A program made the translations under genes and the position numbers. The notes under the pieces were generated by a model, which worked only from the letters and a program-made list of their open reading frames with translations, searched no databases and had not been told where the DNA came from. Below are positions 40,739 through 49,608 of a stretch of 64,000 nucleotides of DNA, piece after piece; the first letter of the stretch is position 1; every line of letters starts with the position of its first letter. This stretch comes from JANRKF01 sp033763575 (GTDB lineage Bacteria > Pseudomonadota > Alphaproteobacteria > Rickettsiales > SXRF01), in the NCBI GenBank assembly GCA_033763575.1, contig JANRKF010000013.1, positions 1 through 64,000 on the forward strand, written 5' to 3'.

Positions 40739-43645
40739 ATGAAAGATTCCCATATTATCGTGCGTGGTGCGAAGGAGCACAACCTCAAGAATATCGACGT
40801 GGAGATTCCGAAGAACCGGCTGGTGGTGATTACCGGGCCGTCCGGTTCGGGCAAGTCCAGCCTTGCGTTCGATACGATTTACGCCGAGGGCCAGCGCCGC
40901 TATGTCGAGTCGCTTTCGGCCTATGCGCGGCAGTTCCTGAACATTCAGGACAAGCCGGATGTCGAGAGCATCGACGGGCTTTCGCCTGCGATTGCGATCG
41001 ACCAGAAGACCACCTCGCGCAATCCGCGCTCCACGGTGGGCACCGTCACCGAGATTTACGACCATCTGCGGCTGCTGTATGCGCGGGCGGGCATTCCCTA
41101 TTCCCCGGCGACCGGCCTGCCGATTGAGAGCCAGACCGTCTCGCAGATGACCGACCGCATCATGGAGCTGCCGGAGGGCACGAAGATTTACCTGATGGCG
41201 CCGATTGCGCGTGGCCATAAGGGCAGCTACGCCAAGGAGCTGGAGGCCTTGCGCAAGAAGGGGTTCACCCGCGTAAAGATCGACGGTGAGATTTACGAAA
41301 TGGATGAGCTGCCGACGCTCGACAAAAACAAAAAGCATGAAATCAAGGTGGTGGTGGATCGCCTTGTCGTGAACAAAGAACTCGGCAACCGTTTGGCGGA
41401 TTCGCTGGAAACGGCACTGGGATTGGGCGAGGGGCTGATCGAAGTGGAGGTGACAGATGGTCTTTCGTCTTTGGTCGATGGTAAAAAATCACCAAAGACC
41501 AGGGACCAGGGACTAAAGACCAGCTTCACCATGTCCAGCAAATTCGCCTGCCCGGTCTCCGGCTTCACCTTGTCGGAAATCGAGCCGCGCCTCTTTTCGT
41601 TCAACAGCCCTTACGGCGCCTGCCAGACCTGCGACGGGCTGGGCACGCAGATGTTTTTCGATCCCGACCTGGTGGTGCCGGATACGGCGCTCTCGCTCTC
41701 TGACCGGGCCATTGCGCCATGGGCGAACAGCACCAGCAAATATTACATGCAGACGCTCGAAGGGTTGGCGGCGCATTATAAATTCAGCCTCTACACGCCG
41801 TTTTCCGGTTTATCGAAAAAGATTCAGGAGATGATTCTCTATGGCTCCGGTGACGAGCCGGTGCGGATTCAATATACCGATGGCGCCCGCAGCTACATCG
41901 CCAACAAGCCCTATGAAGGGGTCGTCACCAACCTTGAGCGCCGCTGGAAGGAAACCGAATCCGACTGGATGCGCGAGGAGCTGGCGAAATATAAAAGCGA
42001 GCATAAATGCGAGGACTGCGGAGGTTCGCGCCTGAAGCCGGAAGCGCTCTGCGTCAAGGTCGGCGGCAAGCATATCGGCGAGATCACCGAAATGCCGATC
42101 GATGTTGCGCATGAATGGTTTGAAAAGCTGGAGAAAAAACTTTCCAAAAAACAGCAGAGCATCGCGCAGAAGGTGCTGAAGGAAACCCGTGAGCGGCTGC
42201 AATTCCTGATGAATGTCGGGCTGGAATACCTCACGCTGGCGCGTGAATCGGGCACATTATCCGGCGGCGAGTCGCAGCGCATCCGCCTTGCATCCCAGAT
42301 TGGCAGCGGATTATCGGGCGTTCTTTATGTGCTGGATGAGCCCTCCATCGGCCTGCATCAATCGGATAACGAGCGCTTGCTCACCACCCTTAAACACCTG
42401 CGTGAACTCGGCAACACGGTGATCGTGGTCGAGCATGACGAGGATACGATGCGCGCCGCCGACCATCTCATCGATATGGGTCCCGGCGCCGGGGTGCATG
42501 GCGGAATCGTCGTGTCAGAGGGCACGCCCGCCCATGTCGCCAAGGATAAAAAAAGCCTCACCGGGCAATATCTCTCCGGCACGAAATTTATTCCGGTTCC
42601 GGAACAACGTCGCACCGCATCGAAAAATAAACGGATCGTGATTAAAAATGCGCGGGGCAATAACCTGCAGAATATCACCGCTGAAATTCCGCTCGGCACC
42701 TTCACGGCGGTGACCGGCGTCTCCGGCGGCGGCAAATCGACGCTGGTGATCGAGACGCTGTATCGCGCTGTGGCCAAGCATCTGCACGGATCACGCGCCA
42801 ACCCGGAACCGCATGATTCCATCACCGGCCTTGAATTCATCGACAAGGTGATCGAGATCGATCAGTCGCCGATCGGGCGCACGCCGCGCAGCAATCCCGC
42901 CACCTATACGGGTGCCTTCACGCCCATCCGCGATTGGTTTGCGGCGCTGCCGGAAGCCAAGGCGAGGGGCTACGAGGCCGGGCGTTTTTCCTTCAACGTC
43001 AAGGGTGGGCGCTGCGAAGCCTGCCAGGGCGACGGCATGATAAAAATCGAGATGCACTTCCTGCCGGACGTCTATGTGAAATGCGATGTCTGCCACGGGG
43101 CGCGCTATAACCGCGAAACGCTCGATGTGAAATACAAGGACAAATCGATTTCCGATGTGCTGAAAATGACGGTGGATGAGGGCGCCAGCTTCTTCTCCGC
43201 CCAGCCGAGCGTGCGCGAAAAGTTGCTCGCCATGCAGGAGGTGGGGCTGGGTTACATCGCCATCGGCCAGTCGGCGACGACACTCTCCGGCGGCGAGGCG
43301 CAGCGCATCAAGCTCGCCAAGGAACTCTCCAAACGCGCCACCGGCCGCACGCTCTACATCCTCGACGAGCCGACGACGGGGCTGCATTCCGACGACATCA
43401 GGAAGCTGCTGGTCGTGCTCCACAAGCTGGTGGATGCGGGTAACACGGTGGTCGTCATCGAACATAATCTCGACGTCATCAAGACCGCCGACCACATTAT
43501 CGACATCGGCCCCGGCGGCGGCAATAAAGGCGGCAAAATCGTGGCGTCCGGCACACCGGAAGAGGTGGCCAAAAGCAAAAGCTCCATCACCGGGAAATAT
43601 ATCGCGCCGCTGCTTTCAAAAAAGAAAGCCGGGAAAGCCGCCTAG
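40739..43645 (+). CDS. uvrA: excinuclease ABC subunit A
   Basis: This is the damage-sensing ATPase of nucleotide excision repair, with two ABC modules. Module 1 has Walker A TGPSGSGKSSLAFDT (residues 32-46), signature LSGGESQRIRLA and Walker B LYVLDEPSIGLH. Module 2 has GVSGGGKSTLV, LSGGEAQRIKLA and LYILDEPTTGLH. Zinc fingers are visible (CPVSGF..., CEDCGG, CEACQGDGMIKI...CDVCHG), with the first finger altered (CPVSGFTLSEIEPRLFSF...CQTC). Between VEVTDG and SSKFACP lies an extra stretch (about residues 241-262) encoded by an inverted-repeat element. At 968 residues it is slightly longer than usual (about 940). Confidence 0.96.
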   Translation: MKDSHIIVRGAKEHNLKNIDVEIPKNRLVVITGPSGSGKSSLAFDTIYAEGQRRYVESLSAYARQFLNIQDKPDVESIDGLSPAIAIDQKTTSRNPRSTVGTVTEIYDHLRLLYARAGIPYSPATGLPIESQTVSQMTDRIMELPEGTKIYLMAPIARGHKGSYAKELEALRKKGFTRVKIDGEIYEMDELPTLDKNKKHEIKVVVDRLVVNKELGNRLADSLETALGLGEGLIEVEVTDGLSSLVDGKKSPKTRDQGLKTSFTMSSKFACPVSGFTLSEIEPRLFSFNSPYGACQTCDGLGTQMFFDPDLVVPDTALSLSDRAIAPWANSTSKYYMQTLEGLAAHYKFSLYTPFSGLSKKIQEMILYGSGDEPVRIQYTDGARSYIANKPYEGVVTNLERRWKETESDWMREELAKYKSEHKCEDCGGSRLKPEALCVKVGGKHIGEITEMPIDVAHEWFEKLEKKLSKKQQSIAQKVLKETRERLQFLMNVGLEYLTLARESGTLSGGESQRIRLASQIGSGLSGVLYVLDEPSIGLHQSDNERLLTTLKHLRELGNTVIVVEHDEDTMRAADHLIDMGPGAGVHGGIVVSEGTPAHVAKDKKSLTGQYLSGTKFIPVPEQRRTASKNKRIVIKNARGNNLQNITAEIPLGTFTAVTGVSGGGKSTLVIETLYRAVAKHLHGSRANPEPHDSITGLEFIDKVIEIDQSPIGRTPRSNPATYTGAFTPIRDWFAALPEAKARGYEAGRFSFNVKGGRCEACQGDGMIKIEMHFLPDVYVKCDVCHGARYNRETLDVKYKDKSISDVLKMTVDEGASFFSAQPSVREKLLAMQEVGLGYIAIGQSATTLSGGEAQRIKLAKELSKRATGRTLYILDEPTTGLHSDDIRKLLVVLHKLVDAGNTVVVIEHNLDVIKTADHIIDIGPGGGNKGGKIVASGTPEEVAKSKSSITGKYIAPLLSKKKAGKAA
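41458..41522 (+). repeat. nested inverted-repeat element inside uvrA
   Basis: TGGTCTTT (41458-41465) and AAAGACCA (41515-41522) form the outer arms. TCTTTGGT (41468-41475) and ACCAAAGA (41491-41498) form the inner arms. Short direct repeats GGACCAGGGAC lie between. The segment codes for Lys-rich residues that replace a variable linker before the first zinc finger, so the frame is kept. Confidence 0.6.
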
Positions 43646-44193
43646 CGCTGAATCATCTCGGCGGCGTCGCGCTGGCGGGCGGCGATAATCTCCTGCGCGT
43701 GGTTTTTCGTATGGCCTTTTTCTTCGGCCATCGCCTGTTGCGGTTCCTGTGCGTGGCTGCGGCCTGCCTGTTCATGCGATTGCACGGCGGCCATGGTATA
43801 TTCCTGCAGCATGCGCTCTTTCCCGGCATCGCCGCCGAGGAAAACGCCCGTCACCAATCCGGCCAATCCGCCGGCGGCAAGCAGCAATCCGGCGCCCTCG
43901 GCCACTGCAGGCGCGATCACCGGCATAAAGGGTGCCGCCGCGACGACCGCAAGCATAGCGATAGCCCCCAACGCCTGTCCGAGCAGCCCGCCGAGCAGCG
44001 CGTCTTTATTCCAGAACGTCGGCTCACCGACCGGCTTTCCGACGGCGGCTTCTTTTTCCATACGGTCTTTGCCGATGAACGCGCCGACCACAGCGCCAAT
44101 AATCCCAATGCCGGGAATCAATAGGCCGATGGCGGCATCCTTATTGAAATAGGTGGGTGTCTGGTTGGTCTTGAGAATCAGTGTTTCAGCCAT
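43642..44193 (-). CDS. hypothetical glycine-rich membrane protein
   Basis: The 183 residues start MAETLILK, set by AAGGATGG 6 bp upstream. Two glycine-zipper-like pairs of hydrophobic segments are present (AAIGLLIPGIGIIGAVVGAFIGKD about residues 18-41, and LLGGLLGQALGAIAMLAVVAAAPFMPVIAPAVAEGAGLLLAAGGLAGLVTGVFLGGD). The tail is Gln/Glu/His-rich. The GxxxG patterns are typical of surface or secretion-related membrane proteins. I do not recognise a family. It converges on uvrA with a 4-bp overlap of the stops. Confidence 0.55.
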   Translation of the reverse strand: MAETLILKTNQTPTYFNKDAAIGLLIPGIGIIGAVVGAFIGKDRMEKEAAVGKPVGEPTFWNKDALLGGLLGQALGAIAMLAVVAAAPFMPVIAPAVAEGAGLLLAAGGLAGLVTGVFLGGDAGKERMLQEYTMAAVQSHEQAGRSHAQEPQQAMAEEKGHTKNHAQEIIAARQRDAAEMIQR

Positions 44194-44262
44194 AAATCCA
44201 TCCTTTGCGTCCATATTATCATAAATTCCCGCAAGAAATATGACAATTTGATGAAGGCTGGG

Positions 44263-44697
44263 TTAGGCTTTTACAACCCCAGCGGCTGGCGTGGCAGGGG
44301 TCGTGTTCTCAGCTACAACCGAGCCGGGAACATTGCCTACCTCCGGCTTCTCTTTCACCTGGCCTGCAACGCGCCCGAACACATAATCCAGCACTTGCGC
44401 TATGGGTTCTCCGCCCTCGCCAACGGAGGTCCTATAGATTTCATTTTGCAGGCCCTTACCAGAAATAGTCACGTTCAAATCAAACACCGGAGCATTTTTA
44501 CTCCGCGGCTCTCCCTCAAATTTAATATTCATGCCGTCAACCCGACCACCATCCACGATTTTAAGTAAAACACTAATTTTTTTTGTACTTTGGTCAAAAC
44601 TGACTGAAGACAAGTTCATTGCAAACCCTGTCCTATCCACTGCATCTAAAATTGCGTCGTAAATTTTTAAAGCATCCATTTCCGTCATATCCTCCAT
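44263..44697 (-). CDS. hypothetical protein
   Basis: The protein has 144 residues in a mixed alpha/beta fold, with a beta-rich middle (SVSFDQSTKKISVLLKIVDGGRVDGMNIKFEGEP) and a Pro/Ala/Val-rich tail. No signal peptide or motif is recognised. Alternative starts at 44688 and 44679 are possible; GGAGG lies between the first two. It follows carD's terminator on the same strand and could be a separate unit. Confidence 0.5.
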   Translation of the reverse strand: MEDMTEMDALKIYDAILDAVDRTGFAMNLSSVSFDQSTKKISVLLKIVDGGRVDGMNIKFEGEPRSKNAPVFDLNVTISGKGLQNEIYRTSVGEGGEPIAQVLDYVFGRVAGQVKEKPEVGNVPGSVVAENTTPATPAAGVVKA

Positions 44698-44702
44698 AAA
44701 AT

Positions 44703-44730
44703 AAAAGGGAGGCGGTGAGGCCTCCCTTTT
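44703..44730 (-). terminator. rho-independent terminator after carD
   Basis: AAAAGGGAGGC, a 5-bp loop and GCCTCCCTTTT form a perfect stem. On the minus strand it is followed by a T-rich stretch (TTTTATTTTAT). It lies 19 bp downstream of the carD stop. Confidence 0.85.
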
Positions 44731-44748
44731 ATCGTTAGCGTGTTGAAC

Positions 44749-45639
44749 TCACGCCGCTTCTTTGAGTGCGGCGGCAGCGGCCACTTTGGCGCGCAGCAGC
44801 TTCATCAGCTTGTCGTAGGCGGCCTTGGTATCGGTGCCTTCGGCAGCGGCCACTTCACCGACGAGGCGGCCAAGCGCGTTTTCATAAATCATCCGCTCGG
44901 AGTAAGAACGCTCGGACTGGTCAACGTTCTGGTGCAGGTCGCGCACCACTTCCGAGATGAGGATGATGTTGCCGGAGTTGATTTTTGTTTCATACTCCTG
45001 GGCGCGGCGCGACCACATGCCGCGGGAAATTTTCGCTTTGCTTTTCAGCGAGGCGTAGACTTCCTTCATTTTGTCGCTGCCGCTGATCGGGCGGAGGCCC
45101 GCAGCAGAAGCCCGTTGCATCGGCACGCGCAGGGTCATCTTATCTTTTTCAAAATTGATGACGAGCAGGCGCAGCTCGATATCGCCGATCATCTGCGTTT
45201 CCTCGGCGATGATTTTGCCGACGCCGTGCGTGGGATACACCACATAATTGCCGACCTTATAGAGCGCTTTCTGCTCTTTCGCGGTTTGCACCGGGAATAC
45301 CACCGGCACTTTGCGGTTGGATTTCGGGGCCGGGCGTTTGGCCACAGCGACCTTCGCGACCGGAAGTTTTTTTGCCGCAGGCTTCACAACCGCTTTAGCC
45401 ACCGGTTTTTTCGCAGGCGCTTTTTTAGCGACAACCTTCTTCACTGCGGCTTTTTTCACCGGCAGTTTTTTGACAATTTTCTTAGCAAGCACTTTCCTGG
45501 CGCTGTTTTTTTTGACCGGTGCTTTTTTAGCCGCGGCTTTTTTGGCCACTTTCTTCACCGATGTTTTTTTCGTAGTTTTAGCAGCCGTTTTTTTAGCGAC
45601 GATCTTTTTTGCTATTTTTTTAGGTTGTGCTTTGGCCAT
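44749..45639 (-). CDS. carD: CarD-family transcription regulator with long Lys/Ala-rich N-terminus
   Basis: Residues 126 onward are a CarD/CdnL protein that binds RNA polymerase beta: YKVGNYVVYPTHGVGKIIAEETQMI ... LRLLVINFEKDKMTLRVPMQRASAAGLRPI, then the helical DNA-binding part with SRGMWSRRAQEYETKINSGN. The first 120 residues are an unusual tail of Lys/Ala/Pro/Val repeats (KKIVAKKTAAKTTKKTSVKK and so on), like a histone H1 tail. Tails of this sort occur on some alphaproteobacterial CarD proteins. The ATG at 45639 (MAKAQPKK) is preferred over a GTG at 45690. Confidence 0.9.
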   Translation of the reverse strand: MAKAQPKKIAKKIVAKKTAAKTTKKTSVKKVAKKAAAKKAPVKKNSARKVLAKKIVKKLPVKKAAVKKVVAKKAPAKKPVAKAVVKPAAKKLPVAKVAVAKRPAPKSNRKVPVVFPVQTAKEQKALYKVGNYVVYPTHGVGKIIAEETQMIGDIELRLLVINFEKDKMTLRVPMQRASAAGLRPISGSDKMKEVYASLKSKAKISRGMWSRRAQEYETKINSGNIILISEVVRDLHQNVDQSERSYSERMIYENALGRLVGEVAAAEGTDTKAAYDKLMKLLRAKVAAAAALKEAA

Positions 45640-45865
45640 GTTTCCCAACTTTCCGTTGCGTGGCGTCCATTTTTTTGAGGATTGAGCCACAAAGTTAAAA
45701 ACTAGATTTAGTAGAGTTTTAAATAAACACCCACAAAATATGGTTGTTTTTCATTAAAACAAGTCGCACATTATCACAATCTTAAGGGAAAAGAAAGGGT
45801 TTATTTATTAAATACCCCAGCGGGGCATATTCGGGGCATATATCAAGGCCGTGCGGGCATTCACG
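45640..45865. other. intergenic region upstream of carD
   Basis: AT-rich leader, presumably with the carD promoter (leftward). It contains a long run of A/T without a clear -10/-35. No gene is seen. Confidence 0.3.
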
Positions 45866-46420
45866 CTACGGCGCGGTGAGCACCTTGGGCGGCGGCGCGA
45901 AGAACTCGCTGCTCACGATTTTATCGCCGGGACGGATCGACTGCGCGTCGGTCACACCGCCTGCCAGCAGCAGAATCGCCTTGCTGGGCTTGGAATCGGC
46001 CAGCGGTTCGCTTAGCTCGGAAAGGTTGAGCAGCGGCGCGATGGAGGTGATTTTTCCGTTCTCGTCGATCCACAGCACATCGAGCGGCTGGTAATATTTC
46101 ATCGGGGCGATCGGGGCGGGCTGCGGCGGGTTGAACAGGAAAAACATGCCGTTTAAGCCGCTCAGGCTGCCCATATTCACCCAGCCCTCCTGCCGGTAGA
46201 GGCTGTCGGCCGGGCGGATATCGACCTCGACCTGCACCAGCGGATTGGTGGGTTGCGCTGTCGCGTCCTCGCCTTCCCAAGGCAGGGCGGGGGCCGCCGG
46301 GGGGTGGGCGCGCAGAAGCTGCAGCGTGCCGCGCTGATAGGCGAAGGTGGCCAGCCCCTGCGCCTGGGCGCTTTCGGTGCAGCAGAAACTAGCGCACAGG
46401 ATGAGAAACAAATACCGCAT
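45866..46420 (-). CDS. DUF192 family exported protein
   Basis: The 184 residues carry a signal peptide (RYLFLILCASFCCTESAQAQ). The DUF192 core follows with LDVLWIDENGKITSIAPLLNLSE and AILLLAGGVTDAQSIRPGDKIV. The usual N-terminal GLM-type motif is altered (SGLNGMFFLF). It overlaps the stop of the next DUF192 gene upstream on the same strand, so the two are tandem paralogues. Function of the family is unknown. Confidence 0.75.
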   Translation of the reverse strand: MRYLFLILCASFCCTESAQAQGLATFAYQRGTLQLLRAHPPAAPALPWEGEDATAQPTNPLVQVEVDIRPADSLYRQEGWVNMGSLSGLNGMFFLFNPPQPAPIAPMKYYQPLDVLWIDENGKITSIAPLLNLSELSEPLADSKPSKAILLLAGGVTDAQSIRPGDKIVSSEFFAPPPKVLTAP

Positions 46421-46868
46421 GTTTGACCTTATCTCCGACTTTGATGTGTTTTTTTTCGGCGGTTCCGGCGGCCAGTTCAAGCACCGCTTTCACCGGCTCC
46501 GGCGAGCTTATGATGGCGGGCGATTCGGGCGTGGTATTGTGTTCGATAGTGACGATCCTGCCCTTGGCGTCGATGAAGATCATATCGAGCGGGATCAGGG
46601 TGTTTTTCATCCACATGCGGGCGAGGGTAGGCTGGTGGTAGACGAACAGCATGCCGTGGTCGGGCGCGAGATAATTGCGGAACATCAGCCCATGTTCGAG
46701 CTGCACATTGCTGGTCGCCAGTTCAATGGTGAAGTGGTGTTTGCCGATTTCAATCATTGAGGTGGAGAAGGCGATGTCCTTCGCCTGCGCCGGAAACCCT
46801 AGGAAAAGCAGAGATAGCAGAATTGTGACAGTTTGAAGAAATCTGCGCGAAGCGCCTAGCTTTTGCAT
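46389..46868 (-). CDS. DUF192 family exported protein (canonical)
   Basis: The 159 residues have a signal (TVTILLSLLFLGFPAQA). Family motifs are IELATSNVQLEHGLMFRNYLAPDHGMLFVY, then MWMKNTLIPLDMIFIDAKGRIVTIEHNTTP and AVLELAAGTAEKKHIKVGD. ATG 46868 is chosen for the signal peptide. It diverges from the protein at 46893 by 24 bp. Confidence 0.85.
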   Translation of the reverse strand: MQKLGASRRFLQTVTILLSLLFLGFPAQAKDIAFSTSMIEIGKHHFTIELATSNVQLEHGLMFRNYLAPDHGMLFVYHQPTLARMWMKNTLIPLDMIFIDAKGRIVTIEHNTTPESPAIISSPEPVKAVLELAAGTAEKKHIKVGDKVKHAVFVSHPVR

Positions 46869-46892
46869 GAAAATTACCGTATAATGAGTCCC

Positions 46893-47948
46893 ATGAGCAC
46901 CATACGACACTTTAGCGGCAGCCGGGAATCAAGCAAGCATTCTGTGGCCAAGGAAATTTTGCAGCTCGAAATGCAGAAGAAGGGCAAGCTGCCCGCCGAG
47001 CTGCGCTATAAGATCATTTTCAAGCGCAAGCAGGAAGAAGCCAAGGAAAAGGCGTTGAAGGCCATGAACCAGGACGGTTTCTCCGCCTCGGGGAAGATGG
47101 TGTCGCAGCGTAAGATGTCCGAGCGCGCCGAGCACGCGCTCAAGGAAATGGCGATGAAGAAGGCGGCCAAGGAGCAGAAAAAACTCCGCAAGATGGTCAT
47201 CGTGCAGCCGCAGCATTTTTCCAACGGCCATATCGACAAGAAGGGCCAGATCTTCGATATCGCCGGGAACATGGTCGGCAAGGTCAACACCAAGAACGGC
47301 GCGATGTCGCTCAACAGCGGCTGGAGCATCGGCAAATACAAACCGAAATCCTATATGACCAAGCTGCTCATCGAGCAGGCGATCAACAAGCACAGCCCGT
47401 ATTTCATCAAACAACGGCTGATGCAGGCACAACAGGCGTCGCTCAGCAACGTCCACGGCATGTTCACCGATCCGAACGTGGTGAACGTGCAGGGCGTGTC
47501 GGCGCAGGCGGCGATGCATGGCGGCGGCATATATGGCGGCGCGGCGCACGGGGATTACGGCGTGCACGGCTACGACGAGCATCTTCACCAGTCGGGCTTC
47601 CCGCAGAATTTCAACGTCACCGCCTGGGGCGCGGTCAGCAACAACGCCTGGGGGACGTTCAGCAACAACGTCCACGGCACGCTGGCCGATAACGTGCACG
47701 GCACCATGAACACCGACGTCTGGGGCGGCGCCGGCAGCAGCGGCATGTGGGGCCAGCGCGGCGTGCGCATGTTAGGCACCGGCAGCGGTGCGAACCATCT
47801 CACCGGCATCACCAAATGGATCCTCGGGCTGTTCGGCTATCAGAGCAAGGCGGCGCGTGAGGCGCTGCGCCAGTCACGCGCCCTGCGCGCAGCCGGTGTC
47901 GGCGGCGGTGGCGGCGGCGCGCCCGTCATCCGCGGCGGCAGGCGGTAG
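46893..47948 (+). CDS. unknown protein with short NNxHG-type repeats
   Basis: The 351 residues have three parts. Residues 10-100 are a Lys/Glu-rich helix bundle (KEILQLEMQKKGKLPAELRYKI... KEMAMKKAAKEQKKLRKM). Residues 170-290 are rich in Gly, His and Asn, with an eight-residue repeat near residues 240-285 (NNAWGTFS, NNVHGTLA, DNVHGTMN, TDVWGGAG). A C-terminal region follows with one hydrophobic helix (LTGITKWILGLFGYQ) and a poly-Gly end. No family is recognised. A TATAAT at 46880-46885 would place transcription start beside the ATG. An in-frame ATG at 46884 is also possible. Confidence 0.6.
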   Translation: MSTIRHFSGSRESSKHSVAKEILQLEMQKKGKLPAELRYKIIFKRKQEEAKEKALKAMNQDGFSASGKMVSQRKMSERAEHALKEMAMKKAAKEQKKLRKMVIVQPQHFSNGHIDKKGQIFDIAGNMVGKVNTKNGAMSLNSGWSIGKYKPKSYMTKLLIEQAINKHSPYFIKQRLMQAQQASLSNVHGMFTDPNVVNVQGVSAQAAMHGGGIYGGAAHGDYGVHGYDEHLHQSGFPQNFNVTAWGAVSNNAWGTFSNNVHGTLADNVHGTMNTDVWGGAGSSGMWGQRGVRMLGTGSGANHLTGITKWILGLFGYQSKAAREALRQSRALRAAGVGGGGGGAPVIRGGRR

Positions 47949-47954
47949 GCGGGG

Positions 47955-48062
47955 GTATAATCCCCGCATTTATTGCGGGGTCCCGTCATTGCGAGCGCAT
48001 GCGAAGCAATCCAGCGACCTGAAAATAGATTGCTTTGTCGCTTACGCTCCGCGCAATGACAT
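47955..48062 (+). repeat. palindromic repeat elements downstream of 46893-47948
   Basis: TAATCCCCGCATTTATTGCG (from 47958) is a hairpin (CCCCGCATTTATTGCGGGG) shared with the element at 60415. It is joined to GTCATTGCGAG ... GCGCAATGAC, the ends of another widespread element with inverted 10-mers. Two element families are thus fused here. Confidence 0.7.
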
Positions 48063-48102
48063 CACTGCTGCACCAACGAGAAGTAACGCCTGCATCACCC
48101 TA

Positions 48103-49257
48103 TCACGGAGAGCCTATGCCGGATGCCGGTGATAAAATAGCGGCGGGCACCAGCGAGGCAGCAGCGCGGATTGCGGCGTCTTTGCTTTGCATCCGCACCA
48201 GCCGCACATCCCCGCAACTCGCCTGCAATTCTGGATTACTACGCATTTCCTCGCCGGCATATTGAATAAGTTTTTCGCCGATTACCGGCAATTGCCCGGT
48301 GCCGCCGCTAATCAGGAAAATAGTGGCGGGCTTGGCGGCGGCCTTGTAATCATCGCTCCAGCCATTGGCGGGATTGACGTCGCGTGATACGCCGGATTTC
48401 ACCAGCCCGATGGTTCGCGCCAGGTATTTTCCGGCAAATTTGAGGGCCTTTTCCACTGCCTCTGTCGGCGGGTCGGGATAATTATCCTGCTCACCCATAC
48501 CGGCGAGCGCTTTAATCACCGGGCCGCTGAACAAATCTTCCGCACGCACTTCACGCTCTTCCGGAAACTCCACAGGCACTATATCTGCTGCTGCGAGGCA
48601 CTGATGCAGATACTCCCAGTCTTCATCGTCTATCCCGACGCGAAATTCGCCGATTTCCCCGTCAGTGACGAAATTTTTCTGGTCTCCACGCTCATTCGTT
48701 TGCACGAAGGCGTTACCGATGCCGGTGCCGATGCCGATATAACCGACCAGCTTGTTGGCAAAATCCCTTTTTTCCATCGATGCGCCGGATTGGTCGGTAT
48801 ATGTCGTGCCGTCGGGAGCGGTTTTGATACTCTCCACCAGTCCCGCTGCCATGGTGTGCCCATCGTTGGCGACAAAAACGGGCAGGGGGGTATCGTTTAA
48901 CGCCTCGGCATAAATCGCCTGTAAATTCACATTGTCAAAAGCATCCGTGGTCGGGCCGACATTCGGACTGCTGCCGGGCATCAACGTGCCATCGGCCCTG
49001 AAGCGTCCGGGAGCGCCGACACCTACCGCCACCAACGCACCTTCTCGCGCCCATCGCCTGGCTTCCTTTATCAAACCCGCTATTTGCGCGGCATGGTCAG
49101 CCGGAAGGCGGCCGCCTGTCTCGACCACTCCAAAGATTTTGGCGGGTTCTTGCTTGATACGGCTATTGTCCACCTCGTACAATGCCGAGGCAATTTTGGT
49201 GCCGCCGATATCAATACCCATCACATATTTTTTTGCTTTGCTTGTTGGTACTGTCAT
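48103..49257 (-). CDS. ROK-family sugar kinase/regulator-like protein
   Basis: The protein has 384 residues. The ATP-binding motif is YVMGIDIGGTKIASALYEV (residues 11-29). GVGAPGRFRADGTLMPGSSPN and the GHTMAAG/GIGTGIGNAF segments follow. The usual ROK zinc motif CxCGxxGCxE is absent, as is the ExG-type site found in glucokinases. So it might phosphorylate a hexose or have another role. It is alone and convergent with the repeat elements at 47955. Confidence 0.7.
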   Translation of the reverse strand: MTVPTSKAKKYVMGIDIGGTKIASALYEVDNSRIKQEPAKIFGVVETGGRLPADHAAQIAGLIKEARRWAREGALVAVGVGAPGRFRADGTLMPGSSPNVGPTTDAFDNVNLQAIYAEALNDTPLPVFVANDGHTMAAGLVESIKTAPDGTTYTDQSGASMEKRDFANKLVGYIGIGTGIGNAFVQTNERGDQKNFVTDGEIGEFRVGIDDEDWEYLHQCLAAADIVPVEFPEEREVRAEDLFSGPVIKALAGMGEQDNYPDPPTEAVEKALKFAGKYLARTIGLVKSGVSRDVNPANGWSDDYKAAAKPATIFLISGGTGQLPVIGEKLIQYAGEEMRSNPELQASCGDVRLVRMQSKDAAIRAAASLVPAAILSPASGIGSP

Positions 49258-49308
49258 ATATTCACCCCGTTTGTTTTTTGCCGCCCCAGCAGCCTTAATC
49301 TTAGCACA

Positions 49309-49608
49309 TCAGGCCGGGCGGTTTTCGACAGCGCTCACATATTGCCGGAGCGCGGCATTGACCGAATTATCGACATTGAGATGATGAGAATGCATATACT
49401 CGACCAGATCACCGTCCAGATGCACGATTATTTTCCGGCGCGGCGCGGCATCCTCTCGCACAAATTCGGCGTCTTCCTCATCGGCCAGACGTTCAATTTC
49501 CGCATCGGTCATCGTGTAGAATTTTTCGCCGGGCTTGATATTTTCCCTGGCGATTTTTTCTAATACCTCATCCATGGTATATCTTACGATATTCTCTTTT
49601 TTCTGCAT
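49309..49608 (-). CDS. brnA: BrnA-type antitoxin
   Basis: The 99 residues end in a ribbon-helix-helix-like part (IIVHLDGDLVEYMHSHHLNVDNSVNAALRQYV) typical of BrnA antitoxins. It overlaps the end of brnT by 41 bp, and toxin before antitoxin is the standard order. BrnA represses its own promoter and neutralises BrnT. Confidence 0.8.
   Translation of the reverse strand: MQKKENIVRYTMDEVLEKIARENIKPGEKFYTMTDAEIERLADEEDAEFVREDAAPRRKIIVHLDGDLVEYMHSHHLNVDNSVNAALRQYVSAVENRPA

Noticed and set aside
44740..45678. 312-codon plus-strand frame over carD
   Set aside because: It is the antisense of the Lys-rich tail, giving long runs of Phe; no real protein.
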